20,872 bases of DNA from assembly GCA_964603985.1 (NCBI GenBank), contig CAZRXG010000058.1, positions 1 to 20,872 on the forward strand, read 5' to 3'. Shown piece after piece: positions 8,081 to 16,000 of the stretch. Made by a program: the position numbers and the translations under genes. Position 1 is the first letter of the stretch, and the number at the start of each line of letters is the position of its first letter. Below the pieces are notes generated by a model. That model ran no database searches. It saw nothing but the letters and a program-made list of their open reading frames with translations, and was not told where the DNA came from. The stretch comes from CAZRXG01 sp964603985. Its GTDB lineage: Bacteria; Chloroflexota; Anaerolineae; Aggregatilineales; UBA3940.

Positions 8081-8728
8081 ATGGAAAAACGACGTTTGCC
8101 GGTGATCGGATTAAGCCTGGCGCTGGCGTTGGCCGTGAGCGTGGGCTGCAACGGCCAGTCGATTGACGAGAACGTGGCGACCGTCAACGCGCTGGCGACT
8201 CAGGCCGCCGGTGGTGGCGAAGCGGAGGGCACCGTCGCACCGACCGATCCTCCCAACCTGCGCGACCTGACAGGCGACCCCTCGGGGCTGTTGGTGCGGG
8301 CCTGGGGCCAGACCAACGGCCTGCCGAGCGGCTCGGAGTTCACCATCGTCGCCACCGAGGACCAGGTCGGCGCGTTCGTCATCGAGACGATCCAGCTTAA
8401 CGGCTGGGAGGACTCGGTGCAGGGCGGTTCGGTGGTGATCGACGTCGGTCAGATCCGGCTGGACATGGCGCTGGTTGACGCCAACGGCGACTTCGGCGCG
8501 GGCGCGGTGTCCTTCCAGCCGACGCTCGACGAGCTGGGCCGGGTGAAGCTCAACCCGCTGGGCGGTGACTTTGGCGGGCTGAAGCTCCCCGATGGGCTGA
8601 CGGGCGCTTTCGGCGATGCGGTGCTCAACGCGCTGATCGGCGCGCCCAATGACAGTCTGAGCAAGGTGACGCTTAACTCGCTCTCGCTGGAGGACGGCGT
8701 GATGCGGGTCAGCGGCACAGTGCGCTGA
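8081..8728 (+). CDS. Small predicted lipoprotein of unknown function
   Basis: This 215-residue protein begins MEKRRLPVIGLSLALALAV and has the lipobox VSVGC, so a lipid-anchored mature protein starting CNGQSIDEN is predicted. GAGGTAGAG just before the ATG is the ribosome-binding site. A short low-complexity Gly/Ala/Thr linker follows. The globular part shows alternating beta strands and a Gly/Leu/Pro-rich stretch (LNPLGGDFGGLKLPDGL), ending in VTLNSLSLEDGVMRVSGTVR. This closing strand resembles LmeA/DUF2993-type lipid-binding proteins, but the likeness is weak and should not be used as a function. It is the first gene of a likely operon with the next unknown gene (34-base gap) and the M23 peptidase. 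Confidence 0.85.
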   Translation: MEKRRLPVIGLSLALALAVSVGCNGQSIDENVATVNALATQAAGGGEAEGTVAPTDPPNLRDLTGDPSGLLVRAWGQTNGLPSGSEFTIVATEDQVGAFVIETIQLNGWEDSVQGGSVVIDVGQIRLDMALVDANGDFGAGAVSFQPTLDELGRVKLNPLGGDFGGLKLPDGLTGAFGDAVLNALIGAPNDSLSKVTLNSLSLEDGVMRVSGTVR

Positions 8729-8762
8729 GCCTGGCTGCTGCCGTCTGACCGTCGCCGCAGCC

Positions 8763-9071
8763 ATGGGAGAGATGTCCGCTTCACGATTCCAGGATTACGG
8801 TCCCGACGAACAGCGCGCCGTTGAAGGGATCGCGGCGCTGCTTGACCTCAACCCACCCAACCCAGGCGAGGACGACGAGAGCGTCGCCTGGTGCATGGCC
8901 GATTGGGCCTTGTTGCAGGGACCGGCGGTGCGCTGGGATGCGATGCTGTACTGCGCGCGCGCCATGATCGCCGCCCAGCACGAGGGCATGCGCTACGTGC
9001 AGATGGCCGAGATCGGCCTGGAGGCGCTCTACCAGTACAATCGTTTGTACGGCGCAGGAGCGGGCGAGTGA
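8763..9071 (+). CDS. Small hypothetical protein
   Basis: This 102-residue soluble protein (fewer by three if the second ATG at 8772 is used) is not recognised. It contains RAVEGIAALLDLNPP, an acidic patch PGEDDESVAW, and predicted helices rich in Trp, Ala and Tyr (WCMADWALLQ, YCARAMIAAQ, MAEIGLEALYQYNRLYG). There is no signal peptide and no metal motif. The ribosome-binding site before 8763 is poor, while GGGAGAG lies too near 8772, so the start is uncertain. Its stop codon TGA overlaps the first GTG start of the M23 gene, which suggests translational coupling. The last codons already belong to the 36-bp repeat. GC and codon use match its neighbours. Confidence 0.7.
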   Translation: MGEMSASRFQDYGPDEQRAVEGIAALLDLNPPNPGEDDESVAWCMADWALLQGPAVRWDAMLYCARAMIAAQHEGMRYVQMAEIGLEALYQYNRLYGAGAGE

Positions 9072-9160
9072 GCGGGCGAATGAACGGGCGCAGGAGCGGG
9101 CGAGTGAGCGGGCGAATGAACGGGCGCAGGAGCGGGCGAGTGAGCGGGCGCATGAACGGG
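9052..9160 (+). repeat. 36-bp tandem repeat duplicating a Shine-Dalgarno and GTG start
   Basis: Two exact 36-bp units (9068-9103 and 9104-9139) are flanked by a partial unit on each side (9052-9067 and 9140-9160). Each unit ends in AGGAGCGGGCGA, placing an AGGAG seven bases before a GTG. GTG therefore occurs in the same frame at 9068, 9104 and 9140, each with the same ribosome-binding site. In-frame ATG codons lie at 9080, 9116 and 9152. The period equals twelve codons, so the frame is kept. Confidence 0.92.
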
Positions 9161-10888
9161 CCGCCGGGCAGACTCACGAGTCTGCCCCCGTTGATTCTGG
9201 CGCTGGCGCTGTTGGCCGCCTGCGGTTCTGCCGAGCCGGGCCTGTACCGCTTCCCGACCGCCGCCTCAACCCGGCCCGTCGAACTGACGCCCACCCCCGC
9301 CCAGCCGCCGACGCTCCCCCCCGACAGCCCGACGCCCACCCCCGCCGACGCGTCGCTACCGGCCGTCGCGCTGCCCGACGCCAGCGGAACGTCGGTGGCT
9401 TGCGAGGCCAACACCCTGCGCCTGACGCCCACCCAGCCCACCGGAGAGCCGTTCGCCGCGCTGAGCCGGGTCGCCGCGCACGAGGATTGGCTTTACCTGC
9501 TGGGCGATGGTGGCCTGTACCGCGTCGAGCGCCCCGAAGCCGACTCCGGGCCGCTCCAACCGGAGCCGGTGATAGTCCCCGGTGAGCGCATTGCCGGGCG
9601 ACCGGTGCAGGAGTTAGCCGACATTGCCCTCGACCGTGAGCGGGGCCTGCTGTATGCCCTTGACAAGGCCGGGCACGTTTTCCGCTATGAGATCGTCACC
9701 GGCGTCAAGATATTGGCCTACCGTGCCACGTACACCGCCGACGAAACAGACGAGCTTGATCCCCAGTTCGTCGCGCTGGCCGTCGATGCGCTGGGCCGCC
9801 CGCTGCTGCTCGACACGGCGCATGGCGCGCTCCAGACGCCGGGGGGCATCGAGGCGCTGGAGGTCGTCAACCAGTCGCGCGGGCTGACCGACGGCGTTGA
9901 TCTGGCCGCCAGTGGGAGCCGCGTTTATGTCCTGACGTACAATGGCGTGATCCGGGCCATCACTTCGGAGACCGGTTCGGTGGTGTGGCGCGACGCCGAC
10001 GGGCGCAAGTTGGGCCTGTCGCTCAAAACGTCCGATCACCTGGGCGTCGATCTGCTGTACGCGGTTGATGGGCTGCGCCGTGAGGTGGTCGGCATCAACC
10101 CCGCCGATGCGCGCGACGTGACGCGCACCGTGTTCGCCTTCCCCGATATGGGTCTACTGCGTGACGTGGTCTTTGCCGGGGGGCGGCTGTATGCCGTCGC
10201 CGATGGCGACCTGCTGGTGTATCCCGGCCCGGCAGGCGAGGATGATCCCTCCGGCTGCGTGCCCCCGGCCCCCGGTGCGGAACCCCGCCCGACCCTGTAT
10301 GGCGTTGACGTGGTGGCCGCGATGCAGGGTGCGGTCATCCCGGTGGAGGGTGAGTGGGAACTGCCGACCTGGCCGCGCGTTTACCCCGGTGCCAGCCGCC
10401 TGTACCGCTCCGGTGTGCATCATGGGCTGGACCTGTATGGCTTCAGTGGGCCGAAGAATTTCAAGAAGGGCTGGCCGGTGCTGGCCGCGCTCGATGGTGA
10501 GGTAGTGCGCGCGACGGTGGTTTACGAAGGGCTGAACGAGGAGAGCTTCGAGGCGCTGCTGGCCGAGGCTGAGGCGCTGGGCGAAACGCCGCCCGAAGTG
10601 TTGGAGCGGCTGGCGGGCAAACACGTGGTCATCGATCATGGGGAGGGGCTGAGCACGACCTACTTTCACCTGGACGAGATCGCGCCGGGGGTGGTGCCCG
10701 GCGCACACGTGCAGGCCGGGCAGGTGATCGGGACGGTGGGCGTGACGGGCACGCTGGGTGAGGTCAAGACGGGGACGGTGGGGGCGCACCTGCACTTCGA
10801 GGTGTGGGTGGGCGGGCATTACCTGGGCTACGGGCTGACCATTCGCGAGACGACGTGGTGGTTTGAGCAGATTCTGGGGAGTGGGTAG
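9068..10888 (+). CDS. Lipoprotein with propeller-like domain and C-terminal M23 (LytM) peptidase
   Basis: Three equivalent GTG starts exist (9068, 9104, 9140), giving 606, 594 or 582 residues; the longest is given here. Residues below are counted from 9140. The n-region is Arg-rich, then LPPLILALALLAAC gives a lipobox with Cys28. A Pro/Thr linker follows. Residues ~95-380 look like a beta-propeller (ALDRERGLLYALDKAGHVFRY, VDGLRREVVGINP). The M23 domain holds the zinc ligands: His427 and Asp431 in HHGLD, the helper His in STTYFHL, and HLHFEVW with His550 and His552. All catalytic positions are present, so an active peptidoglycan or endopeptidase-type enzyme on the outer face is likely. An unusual helical insert of ~35 residues (EESFEALLAEAEALGE) splits the early beta strands. 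The gene ends at a convergent junction. Confidence 0.9.
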   Translation: MSGRMNGRRSGRVSGRMNGRRSGRVSGRMNGPPGRLTSLPPLILALALLAACGSAEPGLYRFPTAASTRPVELTPTPAQPPTLPPDSPTPTPADASLPAVALPDASGTSVACEANTLRLTPTQPTGEPFAALSRVAAHEDWLYLLGDGGLYRVERPEADSGPLQPEPVIVPGERIAGRPVQELADIALDRERGLLYALDKAGHVFRYEIVTGVKILAYRATYTADETDELDPQFVALAVDALGRPLLLDTAHGALQTPGGIEALEVVNQSRGLTDGVDLAASGSRVYVLTYNGVIRAITSETGSVVWRDADGRKLGLSLKTSDHLGVDLLYAVDGLRREVVGINPADARDVTRTVFAFPDMGLLRDVVFAGGRLYAVADGDLLVYPGPAGEDDPSGCVPPAPGAEPRPTLYGVDVVAAMQGAVIPVEGEWELPTWPRVYPGASRLYRSGVHHGLDLYGFSGPKNFKKGWPVLAALDGEVVRATVVYEGLNEESFEALLAEAEALGETPPEVLERLAGKHVVIDHGEGLSTTYFHLDEIAPGVVPGAHVQAGQVIGTVGVTGTLGEVKTGTVGAHLHFEVWVGGHYLGYGLTIRETTWWFEQILGSG

Positions 10889-10902
10889 CGGGGCAGCGGG
10901 GC

Positions 10903-10968
10903 AGCAATCGGCAATCAGCGATCAGCAGGTCAGCGGTCAGCAATCAGCAATTAGCAGGTCAGGGGATC
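10903..10968. repeat. Short degenerate (A/G)TCAGC repeats
   Basis: The segment is a run of variants of CAATCAGC, GATCAGC, GGTCAGC and ATTAGC with irregular spacing of six to eight bases. It lies between the convergent M23 and GyrI-like genes and encodes nothing. Similar low-complexity runs are known in intergenic DNA of many bacteria; no function is visible. Confidence 0.6.
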
Positions 10969-10992
10969 AGGGGCACGGCATGCCGTGCCCCT
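10969..10992. repeat. Perfect 24-bp palindrome between convergent genes
   Basis: AGGGGCACGGCA is followed directly by its reverse complement TGCCGTGCCCCT, a perfect palindrome with no loop bases, and then ACG. There is no T tract. It can cruciform or, as RNA, fold into a stem, and it sits where both neighbouring transcripts end. It looks like a dispersed extragenic palindromic element. Confidence 0.85.
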
Positions 10993-11018
10993 ACGAGGTG
11001 ATGTTTCCACCAGCGGCC

Positions 11019-11477
11019 TCACTCGACCGGCAGGTAGAACTCGTACTGCGCGCGCTCGTCTTTGGCCTGCGGGTCGAACTCTTTGGTGTACACCTCAAAC
11101 TCCGGCCCCTCGACGCGCCGGTGGCCGGACTTCGGCAGCCACCTGTTAATAATGCGTTTGTACGTCCTGACGAAGGTGGGCAGCGTGGCGGTGAAGACGG
11201 CGTACGTCTGCTCCGGCACCTCGAAGCTGACCATGCCTTCGGGAACGTCCTCGGCGCTGTTGACCTCCACCCCGGCGATGTACTCGAAGGTGCGTTTCTT
11301 TCTGTCGTAGGTGGTCGTCAGGCCGTAGGAGATCTCCTGCTCGAGCTTGTGGCCGATCTCGCCCATACGCGGCACGAACTGCTCCCACAGGAGGGGGAGA
11401 TCTCGCCGTGCGTTTCCACCGCTGTACTTCAGCCCGACGACCGTGAATGCCGGTTTGGTGACGATCCTGGGTTCCAT
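11019..11477 (-). CDS. GyrI-like / AraC-type effector-binding domain protein
   Basis: This stand-alone 152-residue domain of the GyrI-like small-molecule-binding (SHS2) family belongs to the branch also found as integron Cass2 and as the ligand domain of AraC/MerR regulators. Seen features are the opening strand EPRIVTKPAFTVVGLKYSG, a helix LPLLWEQFVPRM, YGLTTTYD, the FEYIAGVEV strand, FEVPEQTYAVFTATLPTF, RIINRWLPKSG, and the ending FEVYTKEFDP and YEFYLPVE. There is no DNA-binding domain. The ATG at 11477 is chosen because GGAGG stands ten bases before it; the upstream in-frame ATG adds sequence unlike the family and overlaps the promoter. It has its own strong promoter. A role in binding hydrophobic or cationic small molecules is inferred from the family. 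Confidence 0.9.
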   Translation of the reverse strand: MEPRIVTKPAFTVVGLKYSGGNARRDLPLLWEQFVPRMGEIGHKLEQEISYGLTTTYDRKKRTFEYIAGVEVNSAEDVPEGMVSFEVPEQTYAVFTATLPTFVRTYKRIINRWLPKSGHRRVEGPEFEVYTKEFDPQAKDERAQYEFYLPVE

Positions 11478-11537
11478 CGCGCTTCCTCCATTAAGGCAAG
11501 AATATGGGTGCCCGATAAAGCTGTATGGCACGGCGCG

Positions 11538-11566
11538 ATGATAGCACAAATGTTCTTAATTGTCAA
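11538..11566 (-). promoter_or_regulatory. Strong sigma-70-type promoter of the GyrI-like gene
   Basis: On the minus strand TTGACA (11566-11561) and TATCAT (11543-11538) are separated by exactly 17 bases. The -35 box overlaps the last codons of the upstream UPF0173 gene. It would start transcription about 50 bases before the GyrI-like ATG. Confidence 0.8.
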
Positions 11567-12296
11567 GTTGCGGCTTAAAAGCAACCGCCCCAGCCGCAGC
11601 GCCGGGACTGGGCACCTCGACGCTCTCCCCAGGCTTCAGCACGACCGCTTTGGCTGAAGTCTCGGCCTCGACGCGCGCGGCCCAGGCGTCGGGGTCCTGC
11701 TCGATGACCGGCCAGGTGTTGTAGTGCACCGGCACGACGACCTTAGGCTTGAGCATCTTGACCGCCCTGAGCGCGTCGTCGGGGCCCATCGTGAAGTTGT
11801 CGCCGATGGGCAGGAAGGCCAGGTCGATGCCCTCCTCGCCGTAGAGCGCCATCTCGTTGAACAGTGCGGTGTCACAGGCGAAGTAGACCGTTTCGCCGCT
11901 TTTGTTCGTGATCAGGAAGCCCGCCGGGTTGCCGCCGTAGCTGCCGTCGGGCAGGCCGGAGCCGTGATGGGCGATGGTCAGCTTGACGTAGCCGAACGGG
12001 TGGTGATAGCCGCCGCCGATGTGCTGGCCGTGCACGTTCTCGACGCCCTGCCCGTCCAGCCACCACCTGATCTCGTTGTTGGAGATCACCATCGCGCCGG
12101 TGCGCTTGGCGATGTCAATGGTGTCGCCGACGTGATCGCCGTGCCCGTGCGAGACCAGGATAAAGTCGGCCTCCAGCGAGGTGGCGTCGGTGCTGGCGGC
12201 GGGGTTGCCGGTCAGGAAGGGGTCGAGCAGCACCCTGTGCCCGTCGATCTCCATGGCAAATGCAGCGTGACCGAGCCACGTGACTTTGAATGACAT
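11556..12296 (-). CDS. UPF0173 metal-dependent hydrolase (metallo-beta-lactamase fold)
   Basis: This 246-residue cytoplasmic protein starts MSFKVTWLGHAAFAMEIDGH, as UPF0173/UlaG-like members do. The metal site HGHGDH is at 50-55, with LLDPFLTGNPAAS before it. Further family signatures are HHGSGLPDG, the Asp in YFACDTALF, LPIGDNFTMGPDDA, and the late His in VVVPVHYNTWP. All metal ligands of the fold are present, so the protein is likely active; the substrate is unknown for the family. A C-terminal tail of about 20 residues (PSPGAAAGAVAFKPQLDN) goes beyond the usual end. AGGAGG precedes the ATG. It lies 59 bases after the methyltransferase gene, with an operator-like site in the gap. Confidence 0.95.
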   Translation of the reverse strand: MSFKVTWLGHAAFAMEIDGHRVLLDPFLTGNPAASTDATSLEADFILVSHGHGDHVGDTIDIAKRTGAMVISNNEIRWWLDGQGVENVHGQHIGGGYHHPFGYVKLTIAHHGSGLPDGSYGGNPAGFLITNKSGETVYFACDTALFNEMALYGEEGIDLAFLPIGDNFTMGPDDALRAVKMLKPKVVVPVHYNTWPVIEQDPDAWAARVEAETSAKAVVLKPGESVEVPSPGAAAGAVAFKPQLDN

Positions 12297-12309
12297 ACTC
12301 AGTCCTCCT

Positions 12310-12342
12310 GTGATTGGGATCGTAACCGTTTACCGTGATTGG
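12310..12342. promoter_or_regulatory. Operator-like direct repeat around a near-palindrome
   Basis: GTGATTGG occurs at 12310-12317 and again at 12335-12342. Between them GTAACCGTTTAC (12322-12333) is a near-palindrome with 10 of 12 bases symmetric. It lies in the short leader of the UPF0173 gene. It could be a repressor site, but no regulator is identified. Confidence 0.3.
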
Positions 12343-12355
12343 CAGGGCCGCCGCT

Positions 12356-12988
12356 TCACTTCCAGGCGATGGCGGCCAGCATGAACAGGATCGGCTTCAC
12401 CTCGTGGCGAGTGAGGCCCGCCTCACGGAACATGACGCGCACTTCGGCGGGCGTGTACGCCGCCCGGATAGACGTGAAGAACCCGGACCGGGATGGCAGC
12501 CAGTACAGCCACCACACCCGCCGCAGGTCGTGAAGAAACAGCGCGCCCCCGTCGGCGATGGCGGGCAGCAGGCCGGCGATCACCCGGTGGGGGTCGTCCC
12601 ACTCGTGCAGGCTGTACGTGCTGTACACCAGGTCGAAGGTGCCCAGTGAGGTGATCAGGTCGGCGTCCGTCGCGTTGCCGACGACGAACTGGATGCGATC
12701 CCCCAGCCCCTTCCCGGCGACGTACTCCCGGCCTACCTCCACCATGTCCGGTGACCGGTCGAGGCCGGTGATCTGCACGCCGGGGGTCTGCGCGGCGATC
12801 ATGGAGGCCAGGATGCCCGGCCCTGAGCCGATCTCCAGGTAGTGCCCGCCGATGTCCAGCTTCTTAAGCTCGTTCAGGAAGTCGCGGTAGCGGATGGTCG
12901 ACTTCCCCGCCTGCTCGGCGTACCGCCGGGCGGCTTCCAGGCTCGTGAAGGCGTCGGGATGGTGGGCTTCAACTCTGCGTTTGGGCAC
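12356..12988 (-). CDS. Class I SAM-dependent methyltransferase
   Basis: The protein has 210 residues. It starts at GTG (12988), with AGGTGA five bases upstream. Motif I is LEIGSGPGILA at about 51-61, and the acidic end of strand 2 is TGLDRSPDMVE. FVVGNATDAD is the adenine-contacting region, and FDLVYSTYSLHEWDDPHRV is the typical motif IV/post-motif region of Methyltransf_11/25 proteins. The C-terminal half has LLPAIADGGALFLHDLRR and TPAEVRVMFREAGL, as in small-molecule methyltransferases. An amphipathic WWLYWLPSRSGFF segment may touch membranes. The substrate cannot be read from the sequence. It is 55 bases after the kinase gene and probably co-transcribed with it. Confidence 0.92.
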   Translation of the reverse strand: MPKRRVEAHHPDAFTSLEAARRYAEQAGKSTIRYRDFLNELKKLDIGGHYLEIGSGPGILASMIAAQTPGVQITGLDRSPDMVEVGREYVAGKGLGDRIQFVVGNATDADLITSLGTFDLVYSTYSLHEWDDPHRVIAGLLPAIADGGALFLHDLRRVWWLYWLPSRSGFFTSIRAAYTPAEVRVMFREAGLTRHEVKPILFMLAAIAWK

Positions 12989-13043
12989 GTGTCACCTGCC
13001 TTGTGGATCGTGAATAGATTGTCCGGGCCTGCGAACCGCCGCC

Positions 13044-16000
13044 TCAGCGCTTCCTCGGATCGGATGGGGCTTCGTCGGGCGGGATGTACCAGTCGCAGAT
13101 GTCGATCCCGGTCACGATGCCCCCTGGCTCGACCGTCACCGGGATCAGTGAGTGGTCGTCCGGGCAGTCGCTCGTCTCGCCGGTCCCGCACGGGGCGAAG
13201 GGTGTGTACGCGCCGGGGTGGTCGTCGCCGTCCTTGAAGGCGTAGAAGTAGTACGTGCCGGGCGGCAGCCCCTCGAAGGTGTACTGCGTTAAATCGGCGT
13301 GTGACATCTGGTAGATCTCGCCCGTCTCGACGTTCTCGGCGAAGATCGTCATAGAGGGGATGTAGCTGCCGGGGTAGCACATCCGCCCGCTGACCGTGCC
13401 GGTCGGTCCCTGGCCGCCCGCGCCGGACTCCGGCACGTAGGTCGTGATGACCAGGTTGTCGATGCGCGCGGTGATCTCGACCTCGCCGTAGTTGTCCAGC
13501 TCAGGCGTCGCGTAGGCCATCGCCGATGGGCCGAACTGCCCGCCCGCGTAACCGGCCAGCTCCACGCTGCCGACCAGTTCGTCGTTGGCGTAGATCACGG
13601 CTTGCTCGCCGTCCACGACCAGCTTGAGGCGGTTGGGCGCGTAGCCCTTGTTGATGGCCGGTTTCGCCTCCCAGTCGATCAGGTTTGCCGCATCGCCGCC
13701 CGTCTCGCCGAGCGCCACCCAGCGCTGGACGAGAAGCTCGCCCTCGCCGTTGACCAGCACGTTGAAGTACGGCTTGTCGGGCTGCATGCCGAAGGTGAAG
13801 CCGACCGCCGCGAACTCGGCGTTGGACACCAGTTGCGCGTCGAACTCGGCCACGAACGCGTCGGCGGTGACGCCCGGCAGCAGTGCCCCGTACACCTCGT
13901 AGCCGATGCCGCTCCACACCGTGCGCTTAAGCTCGTATTGGCCGTTGATGTAGTAATTGGTCGCGTCGTTGGGCAGGTCGCCCACTGCTTCGAAGTCGTC
14001 CTCGTAGATGACCTCCGGCCCTGCCGCGCCGGGTGCGGGCATCTCCGGGGCTTCGGCGGCCTCTGTCCCTTCCTCGATGCCCGGAGCCTGGGGCGGTGAT
14101 ACTGCCCACACGGCCACAGTTTTGCCCCCCGCCGAAACCAGCTTCGAGCCGTCGGGCGACCAGTCCACGCCGTACACGCTGCTGTGGTGTCCCTCAAGCA
14201 CCTGGAGCACCTCGCCCGTCTCCACATCCAGCAGGATGACGTTGTGGCTGGAGTACTCGCCGCAGGCCAGCAGCCTGCCGTTGGGTGACCAGGCCACGCT
14301 CTCGAAGCTCTCCTCGTGATCGGCCAGCAGGACGCGCGGCGATCCGGCCTCCATGCCCGCAGAATCCCACAGCAGCACGTTGTGGTCGCCGCCGGCGGTA
14401 GCCAGCGTGCTCCCGTCGGGTGACCAGGCCACGCCGTGCAGATACTCATCGTGCGCGGCCAGCGTGTGCAGCGCCTCGCCGGTCTTTGCGTCCCACACGA
14501 TGACCACGCCGTCGTTCGATGAGGTGGCGATCTTCGAGCCGTCGGGAGACCAGTCCACGCCGTAGATGGGGCTTTCGTGCCCGCTCAGGGTCTCGATGGG
14601 CACGCCGGTCCCGGCGTCCCACAGGATCACGCGCTTATCGCCCGAAACCGTGACCAGCTTCGAGCCGTCGGGAGACCAGTCCACGCCGTACACGTTGCCG
14701 GTGTGCGTGCCGTCGATGCCCTTGATCGTCTGCTTGGCAAGCTGGCCGGTGCCGACGTCCCAGATGAAGACGCGCGGCTCGTCCAGTGCGACGACCAGGA
14801 AGAAGCCGTCCGGGGAGAAGGCCAGGTCGAGGACGGTCTTGTTCTCGCCTTCGAGCGTGCGGATCAGCTCGCCGGTCTCGGCGTTCCACAGGCTAACGAT
14901 CTTGTCGCGCCCTCCGGCGGCGATCATCTTCCCGTCGGGGCTGATGGCGACCGCGTGCAGCGCGTCGGTGTGCTCTATCGTCAGGGCAGAGGTGGCCTCC
15001 GGGCGTGCCACGACGGTCGGCGTCGGTGCGGATGCCTCCACCGCTTCGACCTCTTCCGTCGGCGCTTCCATCTCGTCGGCCTCGGCTGCCTGGGGTGAAA
15101 TGGGCGTCCGGGTCGTCCCGCCCGGCCTCAGTATGCCGATCCCGTTCCCCAGCGCGCCCGTCGCCAGCATGGCCGCTATCGCCACACAGCCGATCAGCGC
15201 CAGCACTGCGCCCCCACCGGCCAGCCACAGCCAGGGCCTCGGCCCGGCCCGCTCCGGCTTGGCGCGCCGGGGAGTAGGAGGAGCAACCGCCGTCTGTGCG
15301 GGCGGGGGCGGCATCTCCGCCTCCTCCAGACCAATCGTGTACGGCTCCGGCAGCGTGGCCGGTTCGATCTCTGCGACCGGCTCCCCGGCCAGTGCCGCAC
15401 GCAGCGCCGCCGCCATCGTGCGCGCGTCGGGGTAGCGTTGGTCCGGCTCCTTGGACATTGCTCGCTCGATCACGGTCTGTGCGCCCGGAGGCAGGTCGGG
15501 GCGCAGGTCGAGGGCGTTGGGGACAGGCTCGGCCATGTGCGCCATCAGGACGCCCATTGGCGTGTCGGCCTCGTAGGGCAGCCGACCGGTCAGCATTTGA
15601 TAGAGCGTCACGCCCAGCGCGTAGATGTCGATCAGCGGGGTGACGCCGCCCGCCTTCGACATCTCCGGGGCCATGTAGGCCGGTGTCCCGATGACGCCGC
15701 TGCCGGTCAGTTGGGCGGTCTCCTCGGCCACTCTGGCGATGCCGAAGTCGGCCAGGTAGGCGTTGCCGTCCTCGTCGAGCAGCACGTTGCTGGGCTTGAA
15801 GTCGCGGTGAATGATATCCTTCTGGTGGGCGAAGTCGAGCGCCCCGGCCACCTGATCGAGCAGCCGCGCCGCCTCGTCGGGTGGCAGCCCGGCCCCGCTC
15901 TCGCGGATGCGGTCGGCCAGCGTGCTGCCGGTCAGGTAGGCCATCACGATGTAGGGCATGCCGTCCTGCTCGCCAAAGTCGTAGATGGGCAGGATGTGGG

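Noticed and set aside
9052..9160. The 36-bp repeats as a CRISPR array
   Set aside because: The units are directly adjacent without spacers and lie in a coding start region.
14566..15435. Plus-strand 289-codon open frame rich in Ser and Pro
   Set aside because: It is antisense to the kinase and WD40 coding region and has no independent support.
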